64,000 nt of DNA from an uncultured Paracoccaceae bacterium (GTDB taxonomy: Bacteria > Pseudomonadota > Alphaproteobacteria > Rhodobacterales > Rhodobacteraceae): assembly GCA_947500135.1 (NCBI GenBank), contig CANMQX010000005.1, positions 372,001 through 436,000 of the forward strand. Reading direction: 5' to 3'. Positions 33,717 to 42,365 of this stretch are shown piece after piece. Below the pieces are notes generated by a model. It searched no databases and was not told where the DNA came from. It worked only from the letters and a program-made list of their open reading frames with translations. Made by a program: the position numbers and the translations under genes. The first letter of the stretch is position 1. Each line of letters starts with the position of its first letter.

Positions 33717-34796
33717 CTATTCCAGCGCAAACCATGCGTCAGGGTTGGTCGGACTTTGCCCTTCTCGCACTTCAAGATAAAGGCTTTGCTGACGCTGCCC
33801 CCCCTCAAAGGCATTATTTTGGCTCACTTTGCCGTCATTTTCCATCAGATCGCCGCCCATCAGCCCAATTGGCGTCCCCGCAGGCAAGATTTGGCCTGCT
33901 GTCCCGAATGTTTGGTCCATACCTGTGATGATAAATAACACGTCTGCCGCCGGTTCAAGGATCACCACATGCCCGTCGTCCAAAAGTGGCCCTTGATAAA
34001 GCAGCGTCGCCGCGACCGGCGTCTTCACCAGTGCTTGTGGCGCGGTTGCGATCCACACACCGGGCCGCCCTTGCCCGTCATCGGGTAGAACATAGCCATC
34101 GGCAGGCAAGTCCAGATCTCCTGATGCAACTAATTCCGTCTGATTGGCCGGTAGCGTGCCTGCCAGCCCCGACGCAAAGGCATCCAGAGTTTCGGTACTG
34201 GCCTGCAAAAGTGCAACCTGCAACGGGTCCTGTTCAAAACGCTGGGGCAGATCGGTCCGTTCCGATATCGCCTGACCAAGTGCGGCGCGTGCGGTTTGCG
34301 CCTCTTGCAACCCATCATTCAAGGTTTGCGTCGCCGTCGCACGCAGATCGCGCAGCTGCGTCAGTGCCGTCAGTTGCGTGCGCAAATCGGTAACCTGGGT
34401 TTGCAGCGCCGGTGTCAGATCGGCCACGATGCCACCGGCCCGCGCGGCGGACAATGCCCCATCGGGATGGTCCTGCACCACTGGAATTGGTGTACGCCCG
34501 ATCCGCTGCAACGTGCCCAGGATCGTCTCTAGCGCAGCGCGGTTCTCGGTAATCTCTGCCAACAAGGCCGTTTCGCTGGCGGCAACCTGCCGCAGCCCAT
34601 CGCGTAGGGCGGCAAGCCCATCTTCGTAAGACTGCACCGTTTCGGTTAATGCCTGCACCCTGTCGCGCCGCGTTTGCGCGGTCGTCAACTGCGTTTGCGC
34701 CGCCGTCAACCGTTCCATCGCGGCCCCTGCTGCCGCTTCAGGGCTTTGCGCCTGTACGGGCAGCGCCAGACAGATGATCAGGGCGGCCAGCCTCAT
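33717..34796 (-). CDS. envC: EnvC-like murein hydrolase activator (degenerate M23)
   Basis: 359-residue periplasmic protein with signal peptide (MRLAALIICLALPVQA), a long coiled-coil region (about residues 20-185, rich in Gln, Leu and Ala) and a C-terminal LytM/M23-like domain (DDGHVVILEPA...GMDQTFGTAGQILPAGTPIGLMG). The HxH zinc motif of active M23 peptidases is not visible, as in EnvC/NlpD activators that switch on amidases at division. It overlaps gpmI by four bases and is followed 14 bases later by ctpA. Confidence 0.87.
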   Translation of the reverse strand: MRLAALIICLALPVQAQSPEAAAGAAMERLTAAQTQLTTAQTRRDRVQALTETVQSYEDGLAALRDGLRQVAASETALLAEITENRAALETILGTLQRIGRTPIPVVQDHPDGALSAARAGGIVADLTPALQTQVTDLRTQLTALTQLRDLRATATQTLNDGLQEAQTARAALGQAISERTDLPQRFEQDPLQVALLQASTETLDAFASGLAGTLPANQTELVASGDLDLPADGYVLPDDGQGRPGVWIATAPQALVKTPVAATLLYQGPLLDDGHVVILEPAADVLFIITGMDQTFGTAGQILPAGTPIGLMGGDLMENDGKVSQNNAFEGGQRQQSLYLEVREGQSPTNPDAWFALE

Positions 34797-36304
34797 GAAA
34801 TCAGGCTTTTCCCGGTCATTTCGGGTGGCAGATCAAGGCCCATCAGATCAAGGATGGTCGGGGCCAGATCAGCCAACCGCCCGTCATGCAATTGTGCTCC
34901 CGCTGGGCCGCCGACAAGCGCCACAGGCACCGGATTGGTTGTGTGAGCCGTATGCGGCCCGCCGCTTTCCGGGTCCACCATGGTTTCGCAATTGCCATGA
35001 TCCGCCGTGACAATCATCGCGCCGCCCGCCTTTTCAAGTGCTTGGCATACTTGGCCCAGCCCGTGATCCACCGCCTCACACGCCTTGATCACCGCGTCCA
35101 GATCGCCTGTATGACCGACCATATCAGGATTGGCATAATTGGTGACGATCAGGTCATAGCCGTCTTTAATGGCCTTGACGAAATGTTCTGTCACTTCGGC
35201 AGCAGACATTTCGGGTTGCAGATCGTAAGTGGCGACCTTGGGGGATGCCGCCATGTAACGGTCTTCGCCCTTTTCCGGCGTCTCAATCCCGCCATTAAGG
35301 AAGAATGTCACGTGGGGGTATTTTTCCGTCTCGGCCAACCGGAACTGGCGCAACCCATGTTTGGCAACCCATGCCCCCAGGGTGTTCTGGATATCGCGTT
35401 TGGGAAAAACAGCATCGAACCACACATCATGTCTGTCGGAATAGCTGACCATGCCAAGCCGGGCGGCAAGCTGTGGCTGCGTCCGGGCAAAGCCGTCGAA
35501 ATCAGGGTCAGCGATGGCGGCAAGAATTTCGCGCGCGCGGTCAGAACGGAAGTTCAGACAAAAAAGCCCATCGCCTTGCGCAAGGCCCCCGTAGTCGCCG
35601 ATGACTGTGGCTGGGATGAACTCATCAGTCTTGCCGTTATCATAAGAGGTTTGGATCGCAGCAGCCGGGTTTTCAGCATGCGCGCCCTGCCCTTTGATCA
35701 TCGCATCATAGGCGGTTTCAACCCGTTCCCACCGGTTATCCCGGTCCATAGCGTAGTAACGCCCGATGACGGTGACGACTTTGGCTCCATCGGGCAGTTT
35801 CTTTTCAAGTTCGGCCATGAAGTCAGCAGCGGATGACGGGGCCACATCGCGCCCGTCAGTGATCGCATGAATGGCCACAGGGACACCGGCATCGGCGACG
35901 GCCTTCGCGGCCGCAACAACATGATCAATATGCCCATGCACGCCCCCATCTGAAACGACACCCATCAAATGAGCCGTGCCGCCGCTGTCTTGCATCCGGG
36001 CAATAAAAGCCCGAAGCGCGTCGGCCTTGAAGAATGATCCATCCTTGATTGCCAGTTCGATCTGACCCAGATCCATGGCAACGACCCGCCCGGCCCCGAT
36101 ATTGGTATGACCCACCTCGGAATTGCCCATCTGGCCTTTGGGCAACCCCGCGTCATTGCCATGGGTCAAAAGCTGGGCATGGGGGCCTCGCATTACGGTA
36201 TCAAAATTTGGGGTATGTGCCAGTTTGGGTCCGTTGGCGGTGCTGTCCTCGCGCAGACCCCAACCGTCAAGGATACACAAGACAACAGGTTTTGGTGCTG
36301 GCAT
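34793..36304 (-). CDS. gpmI: 2,3-bisphosphoglycerate-independent phosphoglycerate mutase
   Basis: 503-residue cytoplasmic glycolytic enzyme interconverting 3- and 2-phosphoglycerate, of normal length for GpmI. The phosphoserine nucleophile lies in MGNSEVGHTNIGAGR (about residue 62); metal-binding motifs include the N-terminal LCILDGWG, FRSDRAREI and, near the end, TADHGNCETM. It is the first gene of a run gpmI-envC-ctpA with overlaps. Confidence 0.96.
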   Translation of the reverse strand: MPAPKPVVLCILDGWGLREDSTANGPKLAHTPNFDTVMRGPHAQLLTHGNDAGLPKGQMGNSEVGHTNIGAGRVVAMDLGQIELAIKDGSFFKADALRAFIARMQDSGGTAHLMGVVSDGGVHGHIDHVVAAAKAVADAGVPVAIHAITDGRDVAPSSAADFMAELEKKLPDGAKVVTVIGRYYAMDRDNRWERVETAYDAMIKGQGAHAENPAAAIQTSYDNGKTDEFIPATVIGDYGGLAQGDGLFCLNFRSDRAREILAAIADPDFDGFARTQPQLAARLGMVSYSDRHDVWFDAVFPKRDIQNTLGAWVAKHGLRQFRLAETEKYPHVTFFLNGGIETPEKGEDRYMAASPKVATYDLQPEMSAAEVTEHFVKAIKDGYDLIVTNYANPDMVGHTGDLDAVIKACEAVDHGLGQVCQALEKAGGAMIVTADHGNCETMVDPESGGPHTAHTTNPVPVALVGGPAGAQLHDGRLADLAPTILDLMGLDLPPEMTGKSLIS

Positions 36305-36385
36305 GACAGCCTCCTTTGTTTCTTATCCTGTCCATTAGCGCGACACAGGCAAAAACAAAACCAATTGCCTCATGACCTTGCCAAA

Positions 36386-36407
36386 AATACTCCCGCCGGA
36401 GGCGTCC
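36386..36407 (-). terminator. terminator after rlmH
   Basis: On the reverse strand CTCC-GGCG-GGAG is followed by TATTTTTGG immediately after the rlmH stop. Confidence 0.6.
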
Positions 36408-36878
36408 CTAGGCGCGATGATAAGGACCACCAGAGAGGATTGATGCGGCACGGTAAAGCTGCTCTGCCAGCATCACCCGGACCAGCATATGTGGCCAGAC
36501 CATCTTGCCAAAGCTCAGTGATGCATCTGCCTGCCCGCGCAGACCCGGATCGATCCCATCCGCCCCGCCAATCACAAAGGCCACATCTTGCCGCCCCTGA
36601 TCGCGCCACGTGCCAAGTTGTTTGGCAAAATCCGGGGAGGACATCAGCTTACCGCGCTCATCCATCGTGCAGACCAGCGACCCATCGGGAATAGCGCGTC
36701 CCAAAAGCATCGCTTCGGCGGCCATGCCGCCGCCCTTTTTGTCTTCGACTTCGATAAGTTGCGCAGGGCCAAGGGCCAGTGCCCGCCCGGTGCGGTCGAA
36801 CCGGGTCAGGTAGTCATCATAAAGATCGCGCTCGGGGCCTTTGCGCAAACGGCCCACTGCACAGATATGAACCCGCAT
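36408..36878 (-). CDS. rlmH: 23S rRNA pseudouridine1915 N3-methyltransferase RlmH
   Basis: 156-residue SPOUT methyltransferase. The C-terminal knot motifs are FVIGGADGIDPGLRGQAD and SFGKMVWPHMLVRVMLAEQLYRA, characteristic of RlmH. The ATG at 36878 overlaps the rsfS stop (TGATG), matching the widely conserved rsfS-rlmH pairing; a longer frame to 36908 runs into rsfS. It modifies the mature 70S ribosome. Confidence 0.95.
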   Translation of the reverse strand: MRVHICAVGRLRKGPERDLYDDYLTRFDRTGRALALGPAQLIEVEDKKGGGMAAEAMLLGRAIPDGSLVCTMDERGKLMSSPDFAKQLGTWRDQGRQDVAFVIGGADGIDPGLRGQADASLSFGKMVWPHMLVRVMLAEQLYRAASILSGGPYHRA

Positions 36879-37234
36879 CAGCCTGCTGCGGCTGCCCCGG
36901 ACTGCCACATTTTCTCAAGCTGGTAGAATTCACGCACTTCGGGGCGGAAGATATGAACGATGATATCGCCAGTATCGATCAACACCCAGTCGCCGGTGTT
37001 CTTGCCTTCAACCTTGGAGATCACGCCGAATTCCTGCTTAAGCCGGTCGGTCAGTTTTTCCGCCATGGCGGTGACCTGCCGGGTCGACCGACCGCTGGCG
37101 ATGACCATGTAATCGCCCATTTCAGACTTGCCGCGCAGATTGATCTGCACGATGTCTTCGCCTTTGTCATCTTCAAGAGATTTGAGAACGGCCTTCAAAA
37201 GCCCTTCGCTTGTCGCGGTTTTCGGGGCACTCAT
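36878..37234 (-). CDS. rsfS: ribosome silencing factor RsfS
   Basis: 118-residue RsfS/Iojap protein that binds L14 on the large subunit and blocks subunit joining under starvation. Family features are EDIVQINLRGKSEMGDYMVIASGRSTRQV and the C-terminal GDWVLIDTGDIIVHIFRPEVREFYQLEKMW. It is followed directly by rlmH. Confidence 0.95.
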   Translation of the reverse strand: MSAPKTATSEGLLKAVLKSLEDDKGEDIVQINLRGKSEMGDYMVIASGRSTRQVTAMAEKLTDRLKQEFGVISKVEGKNTGDWVLIDTGDIIVHIFRPEVREFYQLEKMWQSGAAAAG

Positions 37235-37369
37235 GCTGTGCGCCCCGGGGGTGGCTGTTGTTCCAGCCGAGGTGGTAAGAGACAGTGCATTGTCCTCCTA
37301 GAAACGCGGCGAAATCTGCTCGCCGCCTTGCATGGGAATAAGGTAGCAACAGCGGCGCTGAATTTCAAT

Positions 37370-37389
37370 GAATGACGTCGCCGTCATTC
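37370..37389. terminator. hairpin downstream of the caspase-like gene
   Basis: GAATGACG (37370-37377) and CGTCATTC (37382-37389) form a perfect 8-bp stem with a TCGC loop, 21 bases beyond the stop of the caspase-like gene on the reverse strand. There is no strong T-run. The rest of the 175-base gap to rsfS holds nothing I can identify. Confidence 0.45.
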
Positions 37390-37409
37390 GCAAAGATGCC
37401 TCGAGCAAT

Positions 37410-38591
37410 CTATTCACACCCGCCGCGCGCCCAGCTCTGTAGGTTTTGCTTGAAGGTCCCGCCATAAGGATGCTGTTTTCCCAAATTTTCTGATCCCGCA
37501 TCCGACAGATAGGTATTTGCCTGGTCACATAGGTTTGCACGCTGCCAGTCATGGCAATTGGAACATTCCTGATCTTTCCAATAGCTTTCCGGCAACCCTT
37601 CTACCGGGGGAAACAACGGATTACCCTTGATCAGTTCGGCAAGGGTCTGACCCACGATTTCCGGGTCACCATTCTGCAGCGGGACATCAAAGAACACTGC
37701 TGATGGTTCGACCGGTGTGACCGGTTCATCGACCGCAGGCTGTTGCGCCGCAGCCAGTTCAGTCGCCAGCAGCGCAACCAGCTTGGTTTTTGCAAGGTCG
37801 CTATGTCTGCCCGTTGGGTACGTTTCCAGAAAGTTCACAAAATCAGCTGAGACATCGCTGCTTTCAATCTGTTGCCAGGCCAGTGTTTCTGGGTCCCGCG
37901 ATGGCGCCTCTGACGGGTCAAGCGCGGAGCTGACGTAAAACGACTTGCTTGCCGCCAGTTCGATTGCCGCCAGATCCAGAAATGGATCTGCCTGCACCAT
38001 CACATCGGCCAATTGCCGTGCAAAGGTTATATCCTGTGCCGCTTCGCCACCCAGCGGGGCGGCAAACACAACAAGGTTGCCATCTGCCGCAAGCAATTCT
38101 GCCAGCCCGATTGAGGACACATTGGCAGGGTCACCCGCACAGCAATCGACAACAACGATTGATTTCTTTTCCTCATCCCAATCCAGCGGTGTCAGCAGCG
38201 TTGACATCGGAACGGATGCGACCGGCAAATCTGCGGCACTGTCCAAAACGACATCTGCGGGCAAAAGGTAATTTTCTGTTTCGGTGCCTGCGCCATGGCC
38301 AATATAATATATGAACCCGATGCTGCCCGGTTCGGCGTCTGCCAGGCGTTGCGTGTATTCAAAAATACCGGCCTGCATTTCGGCCCCAGTCGCATTTTCA
38401 AGGCGCTGAACATCGAACCCGATCTCAGTAAGACCTGATTCGATTACCTGCGCACCGTCGCGCGCATGCGCAACAGATGTGACATTTTGGTAATCCCCGT
38501 TACCAATCACCAAAGCGATCCGGTCTTGCGCGAGTGCCCCGGAAGGAGCAAATGATAGCGCCCCAAGGGCTGCTAAAATCCTGAAAAACAT
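37410..38591 (-). CDS. secreted caspase-like (C14) protein with C-terminal CXXCH motif
   Basis: 393-residue caspase-fold protein with signal peptide (residues 1-22). RIALVIGNGDYQNV opens the C14 domain. The catalytic dyad is His99 (YYIGHGAG) and probably Cys151 (VVVDCCAGDP). After a linker, the C-terminal part has CSNCH at 343-347 plus Cys355 and Cys392; CSNCH fits a haem-c attachment site, although a structural disulfide/metal site is also possible. The ATG at 38591 follows GGAG by six bases; an upstream start at 38603 is less likely. It is divergent from the YceI-OmpA gene. Confidence 0.82.
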   Translation of the reverse strand: MFFRILAALGALSFAPSGALAQDRIALVIGNGDYQNVTSVAHARDGAQVIESGLTEIGFDVQRLENATGAEMQAGIFEYTQRLADAEPGSIGFIYYIGHGAGTETENYLLPADVVLDSAADLPVASVPMSTLLTPLDWDEEKKSIVVVDCCAGDPANVSSIGLAELLAADGNLVVFAAPLGGEAAQDITFARQLADVMVQADPFLDLAAIELAASKSFYVSSALDPSEAPSRDPETLAWQQIESSDVSADFVNFLETYPTGRHSDLAKTKLVALLATELAAAQQPAVDEPVTPVEPSAVFFDVPLQNGDPEIVGQTLAELIKGNPLFPPVEGLPESYWKDQECSNCHDWQRANLCDQANTYLSDAGSENLGKQHPYGGTFKQNLQSWARGGCE

Positions 38592-38603
38592 ATAAAACTC
38601 CAA

Positions 38604-38845
38604 AAAATACTAAACGGTGCCGTCAGTCCCACTTATACATATAATCGCATTGATCAATACTGTCGGGCAACCCTGAACTTTTATTTCCGTTTTCATAAAA
38701 TCGCCAGATTTAGCTGCGATTCGTTTTGAGAGAAGCACTGTTTCCGCTACAATTGGAACCTGTGTTGACAACCGTCATTCGTAAGATGCGGTCATTTTTC
38801 GACTGACCTGCATTATGTATAAATTTGTGATTGTGGAGTTAAGAC
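38604..38845. promoter_or_regulatory. divergent promoter region, caspase-like / YceI-OmpA
   Basis: 242 non-coding bases, AT-rich relative to the surroundings, with the start signals for both divergent genes. No clear operator repeat was found. Confidence 0.45.
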
Positions 38846-39934
38846 GTGCAAATATATCGGAAAACCCTATCGACTCATCTAAAGTATGCCGCATTGGCCA
38901 GCGCCATGTGCCTGAGCCCGCAGCTGGCTGTGGCCCAGGAAAATGTATTTTCCCCGGGCTGGGTGATGAACAACGAAGCCTCTGCCCTGCGGTTCCAGTC
39001 TGTGAAGAACGAAACCAAGGTCGAATCCAGCACCTTTGCCACCTATATCGGCTCCATCGATGAGGCTGGCCTGGCCACAGTGCGCATCCTTCTGGATTCC
39101 GTAGATACAAACGTGGACCTGCGCAACGTGCGCATGCGTTTCCTGATGTTCGAAACATTCCGCTTCCCCGAAGCCGTCGTCACCATGCAGATTGATCCGG
39201 AGTCCATTTCTGACCTGCAAGTTGTCCGCCGCAAGGTGATGACAGTTCCCTACACGCTTGTCCTGCATGGCGTCACATCAGAGCGCGAGGCCGAGATTGC
39301 CGTAACCTTGCTTGATGATGATCGGGTGTCGGTCACATCGGCGACGCCAATTTCGCTGCCGCTGGTCGATTTTGGTTTGATGGAAGGCATGAACAAGCTT
39401 GAAGAGGCCGCGAAGGTTGACATCATTCCATCGGCCACTGTGACCTTTGATTTCACATTTGATCGCGCTGAAACGCAGCAGACATTCACCAATGCAATGT
39501 TCGAAATGGCCGATGAATCTGGCCTGGGCGCACAGGCTGCACTGGAAGTTGATGGTGATTTTTCACTTGAGGCCTGCAAGGGTCGCCTTGAGATTCTGTC
39601 GCTGACCAATCGCATCAATTTTGGCACCAACAGTGCCGCGCTTGCCGAGGACAGTGCAGCGTTCCTCGATAGTATCGCCGAAATCATCAGCCGTTGCCCT
39701 GACTTGAACATTCAGGTTGCGGGTCACACCGACTCTGACGGTGACGCGCGTTACAACCAGACACTGTCTGAGGCCCGCGCGAATGCCGTGCTGTCCTATC
39801 TGGTCGGAACAGGCATTGAGGCCGAGCGGGTCCGTTCAGTGGGCTTCGGCGAAGCCACGCCACTTGCCCCCAACGACACAGCCGAGAACAAGCGGCGTAA
39901 CCGACGGATCGAGTTTTCTGTCACTGACGCCTGA
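38846..39934 (+). CDS. YceI-like/OmpA fusion, outer-membrane peptidoglycan-binding protein
   Basis: 362-residue exported protein; the signal ends near AVAQE (about residue 31). Residues about 38-200 resemble a YceI lipocalin-like domain (ALRFQSVKNETKVESSTFATYIGSID...DLRNVRMRFLMF), and residues about 255-362 form an OmpA peptidoglycan-binding domain (NFGTNSAALAEDS, VAGHTDSDGDARYN, NKRRNRRIEF). The start is GTG at 38846. A strong terminator follows. The fusion suggests a periplasmic lipid- or isoprenoid-binding module tethered to the cell wall; ligand unknown. Confidence 0.85.
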   Translation: MQIYRKTLSTHLKYAALASAMCLSPQLAVAQENVFSPGWVMNNEASALRFQSVKNETKVESSTFATYIGSIDEAGLATVRILLDSVDTNVDLRNVRMRFLMFETFRFPEAVVTMQIDPESISDLQVVRRKVMTVPYTLVLHGVTSEREAEIAVTLLDDDRVSVTSATPISLPLVDFGLMEGMNKLEEAAKVDIIPSATVTFDFTFDRAETQQTFTNAMFEMADESGLGAQAALEVDGDFSLEACKGRLEILSLTNRINFGTNSAALAEDSAAFLDSIAEIISRCPDLNIQVAGHTDSDGDARYNQTLSEARANAVLSYLVGTGIEAERVRSVGFGEATPLAPNDTAENKRRNRRIEFSVTDA

Positions 39935-39961
39935 TCATTCGGTCAGAATACGAACAACCTG

Positions 39962-39993
39962 CAAGGCAGCCCATCACGGCTGCCTTGTTTTTT
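39962..39993 (+). terminator. rho-independent terminator after YceI-OmpA gene
   Basis: Perfect 10-bp stem CAAGGCAGCC / GGCTGCCTTG with loop CATCAC, then TTTTTT. Confidence 0.9.
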
Positions 39994-39996
39994 GCT

Positions 39997-40512
39997 TTAT
40001 GAGCACATGCCCATATTTTGAAGCTGATCGGGCGTCGCCACTGCCGACAAAGGCCCATTGCGGACCAACGGTAGGAAATTGCCACCTTCCTTTATCTGCA
40101 TCCCAATATCGACCCTTGCATCGTCAGCCGGTCCATCACCCTGTTTGCACGGGATCAGGGTCACACTGAGCGATCCTTGTGTTGCCGCATCATTCTCGGC
40201 CTCCCATTGGCGGGCTGTCGCCTGCAGATCGCGCAATTTCTGCAGGTCGGCTTCGGTCACCCGAAATACACTTCCCTCCTGCTCAAGTGCAAAATGCTCT
40301 GTCACCGCTTGATTGGTGTCGCTGCGACTGACCGCAAATGTCAGTGCAGCAGTTCCGGGCTGCACGTCCAAACCGGGCGGCAATGATAGATCAACTGCAA
40401 AATCGGCTGGGTCGGCTGTTGTTGGTGACACACCGTCAAGACGCATCAGGGTGGACGGCACGATGCTGCCACAGGCCGAGAGCAGCAGAGCAGATAGGAT
40501 GAGGGGGCGCAT
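39997..40512 (-). CDS. hypothetical lipoprotein
   Basis: 171-residue protein with a lipoprotein signal: MRPLILSALLLSAC gives a good lipobox (LLSAC, Cys14). The mature part has a beta-rich stretch (AVDLSLPPGLDVQPGTAALTFAV) and two more cysteines near residues 121 and 170 that could pair. Not otherwise recognised; outer- or inner-membrane anchoring is likely. It converges with the YceI-OmpA gene and is divergent from the DUF2975 gene. Confidence 0.78.
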   Translation of the reverse strand: MRPLILSALLLSACGSIVPSTLMRLDGVSPTTADPADFAVDLSLPPGLDVQPGTAALTFAVSRSDTNQAVTEHFALEQEGSVFRVTEADLQKLRDLQATARQWEAENDAATQGSLSVTLIPCKQGDGPADDARVDIGMQIKEGGNFLPLVRNGPLSAVATPDQLQNMGMCS

Positions 40513-40577
40513 GGATTCTCCTTTGACAACATTAATTTATTGTTTTACATTAAATTTTAGAAAGAAAAAGGTGGAAA

Positions 40578-41105
40578 ATGTCTAAATTAGATGATGTTTC
40601 AAGATTAGCTGGCTTTTTGCGCGGCGTGACGATCGCGGCGATGGTTGTCGTGCCGCTGGCGATTGTGGGTGGTATGTTGAGCCTTCCTTTGACCCCTGAA
40701 GTGCTGAGCGTGAATATCGACGCGTCGCCAGATGCGACCCGCACGCAGTTGATGCTGGCGGCGGGGCTGAGCTTGCTGCGCCCGCTGATCCTGCTTTGGA
40801 CCTTGAACGAAATGCGCAAGCTGTTTGACGCATATGTTTCGCGTGACGTGTTGACGGATCATGCCGCCCGGCTGATCCAGCGGATCGGGCAGGGATTTGT
40901 GGCGATGGCCGTTGTCCCGTTTTTGGTGCGCCCCGTGCAGTCAGTTCTGCTGACGATAGCCAATCCGCCCGGTGCACGCAGTCTGGCGATTGGTCTGGAT
41001 AGCGAGATGATATTTTTCGCCCTGTCCGGTGGTCTGATCATCGTTATTGGGTGGGCCATGCGCGAAGCATCCGCTGCTGCAGCCGAAAACCGGGCCATCG
41101 TATGA
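40578..41105 (+). CDS. DUF2975 membrane protein
   Basis: 175-residue inner-membrane protein with four hydrophobic spans (about residues 15-38, 58-78, 105-128 and 140-160), matching the DUF2975 layout. These proteins are typically encoded next to a small HTH regulator, as here: its stop overlaps the start of the regulator (ATGA). The function of the pair is unknown. The start region is AT-rich, with GAAAAAGGTGG before the ATG. Confidence 0.83.
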   Translation: MSKLDDVSRLAGFLRGVTIAAMVVVPLAIVGGMLSLPLTPEVLSVNIDASPDATRTQLMLAAGLSLLRPLILLWTLNEMRKLFDAYVSRDVLTDHAARLIQRIGQGFVAMAVVPFLVRPVQSVLLTIANPPGARSLAIGLDSEMIFFALSGGLIIVIGWAMREASAAAAENRAIV

Positions 41106-41329
41106 GCGATGTTTCTATTGTTGTGCGTCTTGATGTGATGTTGGCCATGCGCAAGATGAAGTCCCGCGATCTTGCCCATGCTGTCGGGATCACCGAACAG
41201 AACATCAGCTTGCTGAAGTCAGGCAAGGTCAAGGGGATCCGCTTTGAAACACTGGCCGGGATTTGCGCCGTGCTGGATTGCCAGCCCGGCGACTTGCTGG
41301 AAGCTGTGCACGATGCGGACCCTGCCTGA
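41102..41329 (+). CDS. small Cro/CI-type (YozG-like) HTH regulator
   Basis: 75-residue DNA-binding protein, essentially one HTH domain (VRLDVMLAMRKMKSRDLAHAVGITEQNISLLKSGKVKGIRFETLAGICAVLDCQPGDLLE). It matches the short YozG-type regulators that pair with DUF2975 membrane proteins. The ATG at 41102 overlaps the DUF2975 stop. It probably regulates the same two-gene operon, its activity perhaps set by the membrane partner (inference). Confidence 0.9.
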   Translation: MSDVSIVVRLDVMLAMRKMKSRDLAHAVGITEQNISLLKSGKVKGIRFETLAGICAVLDCQPGDLLEAVHDADPA

Positions 41330-41330
41330 C

Positions 41331-42356
41331 CTATTTCCGAGGGTCGATGAATGCTTTCCCATCCGGTTTGGCCAGCACGTTGGGCAATTCTGTCATCGTG
41401 GCGGATAGCGGGACGATCCCGGCAACGTCAGTCATCCATTTGCCGGTCACAAACCGCTTTTGAATTTCGCTGAAGGCTTCTGGTATCCGTGCGGGGTCAG
41501 CCTGTTTCATCCAGCGGGTCAGCCAGAATCCTTCGATCACCTTGTTCTGAAAGATCATCTGCCCAAGCTGGCTGAGCGCTGGTGCGTCTGTTGACAGCTT
41601 GCCATAGTTCACCCAACGCGCATGGCTGGGCATCGCAAAGAACAGATCAGAGGTGAACTGATCCCCCACTGCGTCCAACAGGATACGCGGTTTGAGGGTT
41701 TTAAAGATCGCCTGCGCCTGTCCCAGCGGGTCGTCCTCACCGGTCACGATCACCTCTGCCGCCCCCAGATCACGCAATGCCTGCGCTTGTGCGCCCCGCC
41801 GTATCACGGCGATAGGTTTGATCCCGTAATCGCGCCCCAGACCAATCAGCAATTTGCCAAGTTGTGACCCAGCGGCATTCAATACGAAACTGTCTGCCCC
41901 GCTTTCCTTGACCAGATCGAACATGGCGATGGCCGTCAGCGGATTGACTAAAAGTCCGGCAGCATCCGGTTCTGCCAGATCGGCCCGGCAGGGCACCAGC
42001 CCCGTCGCATCTGTCATCGCATATTCCGCCCATGTGCCAGAGGCTGTGGCGAAAAAGCTGACACGCTGCCCGACCAGCGGCGTGTCACCGGCCACAACCT
42101 CGCCCACTGCCTCAAAACCAGCGGGCGCGCCATTGACCCGGGGTTGGCCGTATTCGCCCTTGATGAAGTGGATATCGGATGGGTTGACCGCGGCCAGATG
42201 CACCTTGATCACCACCTGCCCTGCGCCGGGTGATGGCACCGGCACATCCTGCAAATCCACGAAAGGGGTCATATCCGTGATGTTTGGCCCGGTCTGCGTG
42301 CCAGCATAACCATCATGTAACTGGATCAGGGCTTTCATCGTGTCGGGCAAGGTCAT
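41331..42356 (-). CDS. MDR-family zinc-binding-type dehydrogenase / quinone or enoyl reductase
   Basis: 341-residue medium-chain dehydrogenase/reductase. N-terminal PSPGAGQVVIKVHLAAVNPSDIHFIKGEYG is the GroES-like domain; LNAAGSQLGKLLIGLGRDYG (about residue 150) is the NAD(P)-binding GxGxxG-like region. Structural and catalytic zinc cysteines are not evident, so a quinone-reductase or trans-2-enoyl-CoA-reductase type is likelier than an alcohol dehydrogenase. AGGAA precedes the ATG. It converges with the HTH gene, one base apart. Confidence 0.82.
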   Translation of the reverse strand: MTLPDTMKALIQLHDGYAGTQTGPNITDMTPFVDLQDVPVPSPGAGQVVIKVHLAAVNPSDIHFIKGEYGQPRVNGAPAGFEAVGEVVAGDTPLVGQRVSFFATASGTWAEYAMTDATGLVPCRADLAEPDAAGLLVNPLTAIAMFDLVKESGADSFVLNAAGSQLGKLLIGLGRDYGIKPIAVIRRGAQAQALRDLGAAEVIVTGEDDPLGQAQAIFKTLKPRILLDAVGDQFTSDLFFAMPSHARWVNYGKLSTDAPALSQLGQMIFQNKVIEGFWLTRWMKQADPARIPEAFSEIQKRFVTGKWMTDVAGIVPLSATMTELPNVLAKPDGKAFIDPRK

Positions 42357-42365
42357 GGCGGTTTC

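Noticed and set aside
32770-33780. 336-codon forward frame
   Set aside because: Antisense to ctpA, whose PDZ and Ser/Lys dyad are intact.
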